64,000 bases of DNA, from assembly GCF_900660745.1 (NCBI RefSeq), contig NZ_LR215048.1:1302001-1366000 (forward strand), written 5' to 3'. Below the pieces are notes generated by a model. That model was not told the origin of the DNA and made no database searches. It saw only the letters and a list, made by a program, of their open reading frames with translations. Of this stretch, positions 56,684 through 63,552 are shown one piece after another (the first letter of the stretch is position 1; the number at the start of each line of letters is the position of its first letter). Position numbers and translations under genes: made by a program. Source of the stretch: Haploplasma axanthum (GTDB lineage: Bacteria; Bacillota_I; Bacilli_A; Acholeplasmatales; Acholeplasmataceae).

Positions 56684-57135
56684 CTAATTAACAATTGCCA
56701 TTCCTTGCACAGCCTTATCAATAAATAAGGATAAAATATAATCCGTTTTGATATTAAAAAACTGCTTATCATAAGACTCCGGAAGATCTGAATCCAATGA
56801 ATCAACAATAGCCGTCCTTACCTTAGAAGTTGTTCTTTCATCCTTATACCAATCAACAACTAATAAATCCTCTTTATCTTGAACAAGCTTGATTAACAGG
56901 TTTTTTGAAGCTAATTTTACTTTTTGATCTTCACTTTGAGTTAGTTTTTTATCCTTAATTAGAAGATCATATATCTCAAGTTCTTCTTCACTAAGTCCTT
57001 CAAGTGATGGCCTTTGTTGTTCTTTCTTTAAATCTTCCATTAATTGTAACAATTGTTCATAATAATGTTCGTTTTCTGATCCACCTGCATTATATCTGTC
57101 GATAATGTTCTTATATCTTTCCGAGAACTTTATTC
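56684..57135 (-). pseudogene. Remnant of type I restriction subunit HsdR (C-terminus)
   Basis: Frame reading FSERYKNIIDRYNAGGSE, LSEEELEIYDLL, then VDWYKDERTTSKVRTAIVDS and ESYDKQFFNIKTDYILSLFI. This is the C-terminal helical domain of HsdR (DUF3387-like), about 145 of some 1000 residues. The motor and nuclease domains, HsdM and HsdS are absent. Its upstream end runs straight into the XRE gene stop, which suggests a deletion joined the two. Confidence 0.75.
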
Positions 57136-57324
57136 TTCCTCGATTTCTATATTATTTTTCTTACAAAACTGCAAAAAAACAAATGTTGCTTTTTTAGTTG
57201 GATTCACTTTCCCATTTTCCCATCTGGAAATAGTTGGTAATGAAACATTTAGTTCTCTGGCTAATTCAGATTGACTTAGATCTAATTTAGCACGAGCAAA
57301 GATAAGTTTATCTTTAAACTCCAT
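57130..57324 (-). CDS. XRE-type helix-turn-helix protein
   Basis: A 64-residue DNA-binding protein, FARAKLDLSQSELARELNVS-LPTISRWENGKVNPTKK, followed by a short helix. Similar small domains occur alone or at the N-terminus of type I modification subunits, so this may be what remains of an hsdM-like gene, or an independent regulator. AGGAG precedes the ATG. A large inverted repeat lies just upstream. Confidence 0.8.
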   Translation of the reverse strand: MEFKDKLIFARAKLDLSQSELARELNVSLPTISRWENGKVNPTKKATFVFLQFCKKNNIEIEEE

Positions 57325-57335
57325 ATTGTTTACTC

Positions 57336-57370
57336 CTAATATATATATGTAGTCCTCATATATACATTAG
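57336..57370 (-). promoter_or_regulatory. 35-bp inverted repeat upstream of the XRE gene
   Basis: Arms CTAATATATATATG (57336-57349) and CATATATACATTAG (57357-57370), 14 bp with one mismatch and a 7-base centre, directly before the ribosome site. Probable XRE operator. On the minus strand AAGGAG lies just upstream of an ATG-TAT-ATA-TGA mini-frame inside the repeat. Confidence 0.6.
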
Positions 57371-57419
57371 ATCTCCTTCTTTTAAGATTTTATAAAGCGG
57401 ACTATATTATAATTAAATT

Positions 57420-57615
57420 ATGATGATATCACAGACTAGTTTTCTTAACTCCTTACAGCATCTATGACTGGTTGAGAAAGGATATAGCTGTGACTTTAAT
57501 TAAATATGGTTATGAGTTGGATACAGCATTTGACTGGTCATTTCCTATTAGGTTACATTCATTAAAGCCCACAGTACTAAGCTTGTATATCAATCATAGA
57601 AAGGCAGGTTTTATT
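57420..57615 (+). ncRNA. IS110 left-end noncoding region, possible bridge RNA locus
   Basis: About 195 bases between the flanking XRE gene control region and the IS110 transposase start. It carries a direct repeat of about 17 bases (ACAGCAT...TGACTGGT near 57465 and 57523) and several short complementary segments (GCTGT/ACAGC). IS110-group elements (IS621) express a bridge RNA from this position that pairs with donor and target DNA. Only the position and length are evidence here; exact RNA ends are unknown. Confidence 0.4.
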
Positions 57616-58797
57616 ATGATTTTAGTAGGTATTGATGTCGCCTCAATTAAACATGACATCGTTATCACCAATCATTTAGGTGAAGTTTTTAATAAACATT
57701 TTACCATTGAAAATTCACGATTAGGATATAAAAAACTCCTTAGCGAAATTTCATTGGCTAAAGAGTTCTTCAAAGATTCTAATGTGCGTATAGGGCTTGA
57801 ATCAACTGGACATTATAGTAGAAATATTCTACACTTTTTAATCCTCGAGGGATACAATGTTATGTTCATTAATCCATTATTAACCAATATGGACCGTAAG
57901 GCTTCTTCAGTTCGTAAAACGAAGACTGATTCTATTGATGCCAAGGCCATTTGTATGTTTCTTATTAGAAATCAAAATGATTTCAAACCCTATACATTAT
58001 CATCATACCATATTGATGAACTAAAAATATTAGTTAGACAAAGAAAATCTTTAAAAAAACAATTAAATAAGACTTCCAATCAACTTAAAGCTTATATTGA
58101 TCAAGCTTTCCCTGAGTACCATAAAATCTTTAAGAATACTCTTTCTAACGCTTCATTAACTCTTTTAGAGTCTTACGCTTCTCTATCCGAGTTAAAACGT
58201 GTTAGAACTAACACTTTAACTGAACTTCTAAAGAAATCTTCAAAAGGTAGACATGGTCTAACTAAGGCTGAAGTGATTAAGGAATTTGTTAAAGCATCTA
58301 TTGGCATTGATAGCGAATCTCTTTCACTATCAATTAAACAATCTGTTCAAACAATTAAAAGTATTGAACTTCAAGTAAGTCAAATTAATGATTTACTAGA
58401 ACATCATCTCAACCAATCTAAAACAACACTTCTAACGATTCCTGGTATTGGTATTCAAACTGGTGCCATTATTTTAGCTGAGATTGGTGATATTAATCGT
58501 TTCAAGTCTGATGATGCCTTACTAGCTTTCGCTGGTCTTGACCCTTCTGTTTATCAATCTGGTAAGTATGAAGGCAGTTTTAAAATCTCTAAGCGTGGCT
58601 CATCCATCCTTAGATGGGCTATATTTCAAGCTGCAAAAATAACTGTTATGCATGACCCTATTTTTAATGCTTATTTTCTAAAGAAAAAATCTCAAGGTAA
58701 GCATTATTTAACGATTATTGGTCACGTTACTAAAAAGTTACTTAGAGTCATTCGTTCTATTTTAAAGAACAATAGTGTTTATACTGTTTCTCATTAA
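57616..58797 (+). CDS. IS110-family transposase
   Basis: A 393-residue recombinase. N-terminal RuvC-like DEDD domain: MILVGIDVASIKHDI, LESTGHYSRN and KTDSIDAKAI. Coiled-coil middle (LKKQLNKTSNQLKAYID). C-terminal Tnp domain with PGIGIQTGAIILAEIGDI, FAGLDPSVYQSG and KRGSSILRWAIFQAA containing the catalytic serine region. The ATG at 57616 follows AAAGGCAGG and gives the standard N-terminus; the 144 open bases upstream are not coding. Intact, so possibly active. IS110 elements lack clear inverted repeats, and I could not fix the ends. Confidence 0.92.
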   Translation: MILVGIDVASIKHDIVITNHLGEVFNKHFTIENSRLGYKKLLSEISLAKEFFKDSNVRIGLESTGHYSRNILHFLILEGYNVMFINPLLTNMDRKASSVRKTKTDSIDAKAICMFLIRNQNDFKPYTLSSYHIDELKILVRQRKSLKKQLNKTSNQLKAYIDQAFPEYHKIFKNTLSNASLTLLESYASLSELKRVRTNTLTELLKKSSKGRHGLTKAEVIKEFVKASIGIDSESLSLSIKQSVQTIKSIELQVSQINDLLEHHLNQSKTTLLTIPGIGIQTGAIILAEIGDINRFKSDDALLAFAGLDPSVYQSGKYEGSFKISKRGSSILRWAIFQAAKITVMHDPIFNAYFLKKKSQGKHYLTIIGHVTKKLLRVIRSILKNNSVYTVSH

Positions 58798-59078
58798 CCG
58801 TATTTAATTATCAAAGATCTAAATTCTGATGTTTCATAGACATCTTTTTTAGCATGTCACTATATCAATTCAACTATTTTTTATTAAATACTTGACTTTC
58901 ATCTAATAGTTGGCTTTCTTTGCATTCTTGAACATTTATAATCATATTTTATCATTTTAACCTATTATAATCTATCATATTTTAGAAAATTTTTTCATTT
59001 TTAAACTAACATAGTTCTAATTTCCCAATTATTTATCAAATTTACCAGTGACGCAACTTTTTAACTATTTATATATAA

Positions 59079-59105
59079 CAAAAAAAACCACCACAGTACA
59101 TGGTG
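59079..59105 (-). terminator. Minus-strand terminator downstream of array B
   Basis: CACCA-TGTACTG-TGGTG followed by GTTTTTTTTG on the minus strand. Confidence 0.65.
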
Positions 59106-59147
59106 ACACAGATTCCTTTCACATCTTAAAATAGCTCTATTACGATA

Positions 59148-59180
59148 TAAAAAAGGTTCGATACCTAATTGTATCAAACC
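59148..59180 (-). terminator. Minus-strand terminator next to array B
   Basis: GGTTTGATAC-AATTAG-GTATCGAACC (one U-G pair) followed by T6. It starts 14 bases past the end of array B1 in the direction of transcription. Confidence 0.8.
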
Positions 59181-59193
59181 TATGCTTTCAATA

Positions 59194-59314
59194 TGGGTTT
59201 GTAGAACTATATTGATACAATTACGCACCCCTATCAAAATCTACGCACCCCTGTGTTTTTTTACGCACCCCTGCTAAAAAGTTACGCACCCCCTAGAATA
59301 TGATGCTTAATGTT
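59194..59314 (-). repeat. Array B1 of phased ACGCACCC repeats (4 units)
   Basis: Cores at 59223, 59243, 59263 and 59284 (plus strand); spacings 20, 20, 21. Lead CTATATTGATACAATT and trailing ATGATGCTTAATG. First 57 bases identical to array A. Confidence 0.9.
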
Positions 59315-59340
59315 AGAGTTCAAATCTCATTATCTCCGTT

Positions 59341-59442
59341 GTGTAATACTACCTATTTTGATACAAATTAGCACCCCATGTTTTTTTTTAGCACCCTTAA
59401 CATAATTTTTAGCACCCTTAAGTAATTTTACGCACCGTTAAA
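59341..59442 (-). repeat. Array B2, diverged TAGCACCC repeats (4 units)
   Basis: Lead CTATTTTGATACAAATT, then TAGCACCC cores near 59369, 59389, 59410 and a final ACGCACCG near 59430, spaced about 20 bp. Same layout as B1 but the core has lost one base. Lies between B1 and the stop of the lipoprotein gene. Confidence 0.85.
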
Positions 59443-59476
59443 AAACAAGTCGTTCATATAACTTTTCTAAACCTAA

Positions 59477-60031
59477 CTACTCATATACAAAATGGAAGGT
59501 ATCTTTAGGAAAGTCATGACTACTTATAGAAATATTTGTTATTGTACTTATTGCGATAACTTCAGTATCACCATGCTCAGGAAGAGTTTCAAGTCTAATA
59601 ATCATGTGCATGATATTTCGATATAAAGTCTCACTCGATATTTTAAACTCTGAAGGGAAAATGAATTCAATGATCATTTTTGAAGTATCTGATTCATGCC
59701 AATCTCCTATATCACTCGAGTTTTCATTAACAAATTGATTTAAATTTATGTGAATAACCTTATCATTTTTTTCGTCTAATCTTTCTAAAATCTTTATAAG
59801 GTCGATCCTAACTTCTCTTCTTGTTAAATTCTTCCAAATCAATACTTCTTGAACTATCATTTCGTTTTCTTCGAAGACTCTAAAAGAAAGCATTGCATCA
59901 CTTTCCTTTACTTCATCAACAATTATTTGATCAGAAAACAGAGATGATTCAAATTCAATATTTGATTCAATTTTATTGCAACCAGCTAGCAAAATAATGA
60001 GCATCAGCAACACCACAAATTTATAGCGCAT
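59477..60031 (-). CDS. Small accessory lipoprotein
   Basis: 184 residues. Signal peptide MRYKFVVLLMLIILLAGC with a lipobox LLAGC, so lipid-anchored outside the cytoplasm. The mature part is beta-rich and acidic (SDQIIVDEVKESDAMLSFRV, MIVQEVLIWKNLTRREVRID) with no family I recognise. The ATG at 60031 has AAGGAG; an in-frame start 12 codons upstream is in the leader. A TATAAT box at 60094-60089 provides its own promoter. Followed by arrays B2 and B1. Confidence 0.7.
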   Translation of the reverse strand: MRYKFVVLLMLIILLAGCNKIESNIEFESSLFSDQIIVDEVKESDAMLSFRVFEENEMIVQEVLIWKNLTRREVRIDLIKILERLDEKNDKVIHINLNQFVNENSSDIGDWHESDTSKMIIEFIFPSEFKISSETLYRNIMHMIIRLETLPEHGDTEVIAISTITNISISSHDFPKDTFHFVYE

Positions 60032-60088
60032 TAAAAATTCTCCTTCTTTATATATAAAAATCTTCAATATATTTTAATGATTATTTAA

Positions 60089-60094
60089 ATTATA
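60089..60094 (-). promoter_or_regulatory. Lipoprotein gene -10 box
   Basis: TATAAT on the minus strand, with a TTAAAT 17 bp upstream as a possible weak -35. The spacer contains TGTATGG twice, 11 bp apart. Confidence 0.5.
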
Positions 60095-60137
60095 CCATAC
60101 AGAGACCATACATTTAAGGTGAGCGTTTTTGACTTTT

Positions 60138-60248
60138 GTGTAATGATATCTATATCGATACATTTGCGCACCCTTACTGCAGTTTTACGCACCCTTGTGT
60201 TATTTTACGCACCCCTGTGTTTTTTACGCACCCCTAAATTATGGCTTA
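60138..60248 (-). repeat. Array C of phased ACGCACCC repeats (4 units)
   Basis: Cores at 60166 (GCGCACCC), 60187, 60207 and 60226; spacings 21, 20, 19. Lead CTATATCGATACATTT and trailing TTATGGCTTAAC. Lies between the stop of the 118-residue gene and the lipoprotein promoter. Confidence 0.9.
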
Positions 60249-60263
60249 ACAAGGCTGTCAATA

Positions 60264-60620
60264 TCAATTAGTTGTGTTTTTTATTGACTCAATGATTAAA
60301 TCTATAGCAACACCAATATCGATCATATGGATCAGATCCTTTTCGTACACTCTAAGAGTCATTGTTCTATCTTTCATGGTTACATATCCAACTTCAATCC
60401 AGTAAAAACAAAACATAAATATGTCAGGTAGATTGTGCTCTTCAGGCATCTCCAACTGGATAAAGATTGGTGTTGATGCATTCCAATCATCAATGTTCTG
60501 ATTATCAATATCCTCTTTAATACGTAATGAATAGACTCCATTTCTGAAAAAGTAATGTCTTGACTTAATCTGATTTTTTTTAAGATAAGAGATCAATTTG
60601 CTGTCATTTATACTTTTCAA
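60264..60620 (-). CDS. Uncharacterised accessory protein, 118 residues
   Basis: Beta-rich small protein (RHYFFRNGVYSLRIKEDID, STPIFIQLEMPEEHNLPDIF, VTMKDRTMTLRVYEKDL) ending in an amphipathic helix; no family recognised. The only in-frame start is a TTG at 60620 with poor ribosome-site spacing. Upstream an ATG at 60641 is followed by CA9; one extra A would fuse it in frame, so a slipped homopolymer may hide the true start. It is followed by array C and preceded by the gene that IS21 disrupted. Confidence 0.55.
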   Translation of the reverse strand: MKSINDSKLISYLKKNQIKSRHYFFRNGVYSLRIKEDIDNQNIDDWNASTPIFIQLEMPEEHNLPDIFMFCFYWIEVGYVTMKDRTMTLRVYEKDLIHMIDIGVAIDLIIESIKNTTN

Positions 60621-60655
60621 GCACTCTATATCGTTTTTTTTTGCATAACTTTATT

Positions 60656-60991
60656 TTACTTGCTTAATTTTGATTTTTCTAAGTTTTTCTTTTCAATCAT
60701 TTTTTTCAATTTACGATATGCAGATTTACAATTTAATCTTGCATTATCATATGCCCACATTCTCGTTAGAGTGTTTTCCACAAACAACTTATCATTTTCA
60801 CTTTTTTTAATTATATCTTCAAATTTATACCAAATTAAGTATTTATTTGTTAAATCTTCCTTTAACGTTTTATTCTTAGGTAGATTAACAAACTCTTCGT
60901 TCTCAGATAAATATTCATTTAATTTCAGAATTTCTTCTTTAATTTTTCTAAGCCAATACTTACTATCATTTGACTCAGATAACCATATAAA
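60656..60991 (-). pseudogene. 3' part of a gene interrupted by IS21
   Basis: Open frame from the IS boundary: FIWLSESNDSKYWLRK, EEILKLNEYLSENEEF, NKYLIWYKFEDIIKK, TLTRMWAYDNARLN and a lysine-rich end at the TAA 60656-60658. No start codon of its own. Its 5' part is at 63132-63335; excising the element restores one frame of 177 codons. Function unknown; the whole is helical and basic. Confidence 0.85.
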
Positions 60992-61099
60992 TGGTTAAAT
61001 AAGAGTACCCAATAGTGTGCAAATAAGAATCCCCAATTCTTAACACTAAGAGGTACTCTTTTTTGTTAGAATAGTTATTAACGAAAGGTTGATGATATT

Positions 61100-62353
61100 A
61101 TGACAAAAATAATACTAGAACAAATAACAAATATAAAAGATTTACTACTATTTAGTAGAGCATACAAGGAGGGCTTAATAAAATTGAATATTAGCAAACT
61201 ATCAAAAGAGTTAAATAAAGATAGAAAAACAATTAAGAAATACTTAAACGGTGAAGTTCCAAAGGAAACTAGAAAGAGAGTTAAATATTTAGATGAACAT
61301 AGAAAATATATACTAGAAGTCTTAACTGATAAATATCAGAGTTTCGACTACATTGATCACTTGTTTAAATATCTAAAAAGAGAAAAAAATATAACTTGCT
61401 CAAGAACAAGTTTAAATAGATATATTAGAAATGATAATGAGTTAAATAAACTATTTAAAAGAAAAAAGGATATGAGTTTTACAGAAAGATTTGAAACAAA
61501 TCCAGGGATACAAGCACAGTTTGATATGAAGGAGAAAGTAAAACTTATTGATAAAAACAATAATGAAACAGTTATAACAATACCAACATTAACATTATCA
61601 TGGTCTAGGTATAATGTAAGAAAACTAATATTAGATACTAAAACAGAAAACTTATTAGAGTTTTTAGCTTTAAGCTTTGAAGAAATAGGTGGGGTACCAC
61701 ATGAACTCGTTATTGATAACTTAAAACAATTCGTAGAAAAACCAAGATATAAAGATAATGAAGCAATCATTACCAATAAACTAGTAGAGTTCGCTAAGGA
61801 TTACAATATTAAGATTAAACCATGTATGCCATATAGACCACAAACTAAAGGAAAAACAGAAACACAAAATAAAATAGTTGACCAACTAAAAAACTATAAT
61901 GGTAAGTATAAGGATATCTATGAAATGCATGAAAAACTAGAAATAATTCATAAGGAAGATAATGATAATATCAGTCAAGCTACTAAACTACCAAGAAGGT
62001 TTCTATTAGAAAAAGAAAAAGGTGACTTAAGCCCACTCCCTAGAAAAGAAATCAGACAAAAGTATCACCTTAGTTTAAAAGAGGTTCATGTAACAAATGA
62101 ATCACTAATATCCTATAAATCTAATAAATACTCTGTCCCTAGAAAATTTATTGGTTTAAAAGTAGGATTAACAGTTATCAAAGGAAATGAACTCCATATT
62201 TATTATAAAGGAAAAATCATAACAATCCACAAAATAACGGATAAATTATTAAATATTAAAGATGAACATGATTTAAAATACGAAAAAGAAATAAAAACAA
62301 AAGAAAGAACAACTATTATAAACAATGAGATGAGGAATATAAAATATGATTAA
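61100..62353 (+). CDS. istA: IS21-family transposase IstA
   Basis: A 417-residue DDE transposase: N-terminal helix-turn-helix (NISKLSKELNKDRKTIKKYL), catalytic aspartates in IQAQFDMKEK and HELVIDNLKQF, glutamate in RPQTKGKTETQNKIVDQL, and a C-terminal SH3-like end (SLISYKSNKYSVP). Complete. Its stop overlaps istB by eight bases (ATGATTAA), the usual coupling. Confidence 0.93.
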   Translation: MTKIILEQITNIKDLLLFSRAYKEGLIKLNISKLSKELNKDRKTIKKYLNGEVPKETRKRVKYLDEHRKYILEVLTDKYQSFDYIDHLFKYLKREKNITCSRTSLNRYIRNDNELNKLFKRKKDMSFTERFETNPGIQAQFDMKEKVKLIDKNNNETVITIPTLTLSWSRYNVRKLILDTKTENLLEFLALSFEEIGGVPHELVIDNLKQFVEKPRYKDNEAIITNKLVEFAKDYNIKIKPCMPYRPQTKGKTETQNKIVDQLKNYNGKYKDIYEMHEKLEIIHKEDNDNISQATKLPRRFLLEKEKGDLSPLPRKEIRQKYHLSLKEVHVTNESLISYKSNKYSVPRKFIGLKVGLTVIKGNELHIYYKGKIITIHKITDKLLNIKDEHDLKYEKEIKTKERTTIINNEMRNIKYD

Positions 62354-63098
62354 CGAAGTACTTAATCAATTAACATATCTAAAACTTAAAAGTGCATATA
62401 CATATTTAAAAGAACTGCATATTAATGATGAGATAACAAATACTGATTTAAAAGGAATTCATAAGATATTGAATAAAGAGGTTTTAGCTAAGGAAGAAAA
62501 TAATAAATTATACAATGTTAAAGTAGCAGGTTTCCCGTTTCTTCGAACTATTGATGAATATGATTTTAGTTTTCAACCAGGTGTTAATGAAGAAAAAATA
62601 AGAGGAATCATTGAATCAACCTTCTATGAAGAAGCAATTAATATATGCTTAATTGGTAACCCTGGTGTTGGTAAAACACATTTAGCTATATCAATAGCGT
62701 ACTCAGTCGCTATAAGACGTAATAGTGTATATTTTATTAAGTTTAACAAACTAATAACAATCCTTAAAAACGCTTATAATGATGGAACATTTAATCGAAG
62801 ACTAGGTCACTTCTTTAAATACAAACTACTTATCATTGATGAAGTGGGATTTAATGAAATAACACCTTTGGAAGCAAAGTTATTCTTTCAATTAATTGAT
62901 TTACGATATACAAAAAGATCAACAATATTTACATCTAATATGACTTTTGATAAGTGGCCTCAAATATTAGGTAATGATGAAATGATAACAAAAGCTATAT
63001 TAGATAGAATTATTCATCAGTCTTATTTGTTTAATATTATTGGTCCTTCTTATAGACTTAAAGATAAACTTGAACTGAATCAAACTGAGGAATCTTAA
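62346..63098 (+). CDS. istB: IS21-family ATPase IstB
   Basis: A 250-residue AAA+ helper of IstA, DnaC-like: Walker A GNPGVGKTHLAISIAY near residue 103, Walker B LLIIDEVGFNEI near 160 and sensor-1 region STIFTSNMTF. It assembles on target DNA and recruits IstA. Complete. Confidence 0.93.
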   Translation: MINEVLNQLTYLKLKSAYTYLKELHINDEITNTDLKGIHKILNKEVLAKEENNKLYNVKVAGFPFLRTIDEYDFSFQPGVNEEKIRGIIESTFYEEAINICLIGNPGVGKTHLAISIAYSVAIRRNSVYFIKFNKLITILKNAYNDGTFNRRLGHFFKYKLLIIDEVGFNEITPLEAKLFFQLIDLRYTKRSTIFTSNMTFDKWPQILGNDEMITKAILDRIIHQSYLFNIIGPSYRLKDKLELNQTEES

Positions 63099-63131
63099 AT
63101 GCACACTTTTGTCCATTCTTATATTGACATT

Positions 63132-63335
63132 TATAAACCACGTCTTTACTTTCATACCATAAACAATTTGTTGATTAAGTTTCTTATGTTTTAAATTGGT
63201 TTCTAAAGTTTCTATGTCTTCTAATTCAAGGTCAAGTCTTACCACATCTTCATATGTTAGTTTTTTATAATTTAAAGCTAATGAATAATAGTAATTTATA
63301 ATCTCATCTGATAAATACTCTTTGTATAATCTCAT
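63132..63335 (-). pseudogene. 5' part of the gene interrupted by IS21
   Basis: 68 codons from ATG 63335 (AAAGGGA site) reading MRLYKEYLSDEIINYYYSLA, LTYEDVVRLDLELEDIETLE and VYGMKVKTWFI, then into the IS. It continues in frame as WLSESNDSKYW at 60985 once the element and one TATAAA copy are removed. An acidic helix-rich N-terminus; family unknown. Confidence 0.82.
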
Positions 63336-63518
63336 ACTTATTCCCTTTCATATTTGAATTAATAATATTTTTATCTTTAAACAAAGTATAAATTTCTAAT
63401 TATCTTTTTATATTTTCTTAAATGCTCGTAAAGCCTTATTCTATGTGCTTTCGAGTATTTTTACTGTAGGAAGATACTTCACGTTTCTTTGCATATTTCC
63501 TCATGTCTTAGCTGTCAG

Positions 63519-63540
63519 AAGTGGTAAATAAGTAGTAAAT
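63519..63540. repeat. Tandem 11-bp repeats next to the integrase 3' end
   Basis: AAGTGGTAAAT and AAGTAGTAAAT directly adjacent, about 12 bases past the int stop. Short direct repeats at this position are typical arm-type binding sites of Tn916-like integrases, so an element end or its remnant may lie here. Confidence 0.5.
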
Positions 63541-63552
63541 TCATTTGTACTA

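Larger units (their letters stand above)
58798..59190. other. Noncoding stretch right of the IS110 transposase
   Basis: Nearly 400 AT-rich bases with no gene I can support. It includes the IS110 right end (position unknown; TCATAGAC near 58839 resembles TCACAGAC near 57429) and two minus-strand terminators at 59079-59105 and 59148-59180. Confidence 0.5.
60992..63131 (+). mobile_element. IS21-family insertion sequence
   Basis: About 2.14 kb with istA and istB. The ends are related over 40 bp: left TG...TAAGAGTACCC...AGTGTGCA...TAAGAATCC, right (complement) ...TATAAGAATGG...AGTGTGCA...TAAGATTCC; each end carries two copies of a TAAGA-type repeat, like the multiple terminal repeats of IS21. TATAAA flanks both sides (60986-60991, 63132-63137), a probable 6-bp duplication. 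With strict TG...CA ends the right boundary would be 63129. Confidence 0.85.

Noticed and set aside
57472-57615. Extra 48 codons in frame before the IS110 transposase
   Set aside because: The family N-terminus starts at MILVGIDV; the upstream part lacks a ribosome site and lies where noncoding element sequence is expected.
53900-60248. CRISPR array interpretation of the ACGCACCC repeats
   Set aside because: Units repeat every 20 bp with only an 8-bp core and T-rich, non-unique spacers, and no cas gene is present.
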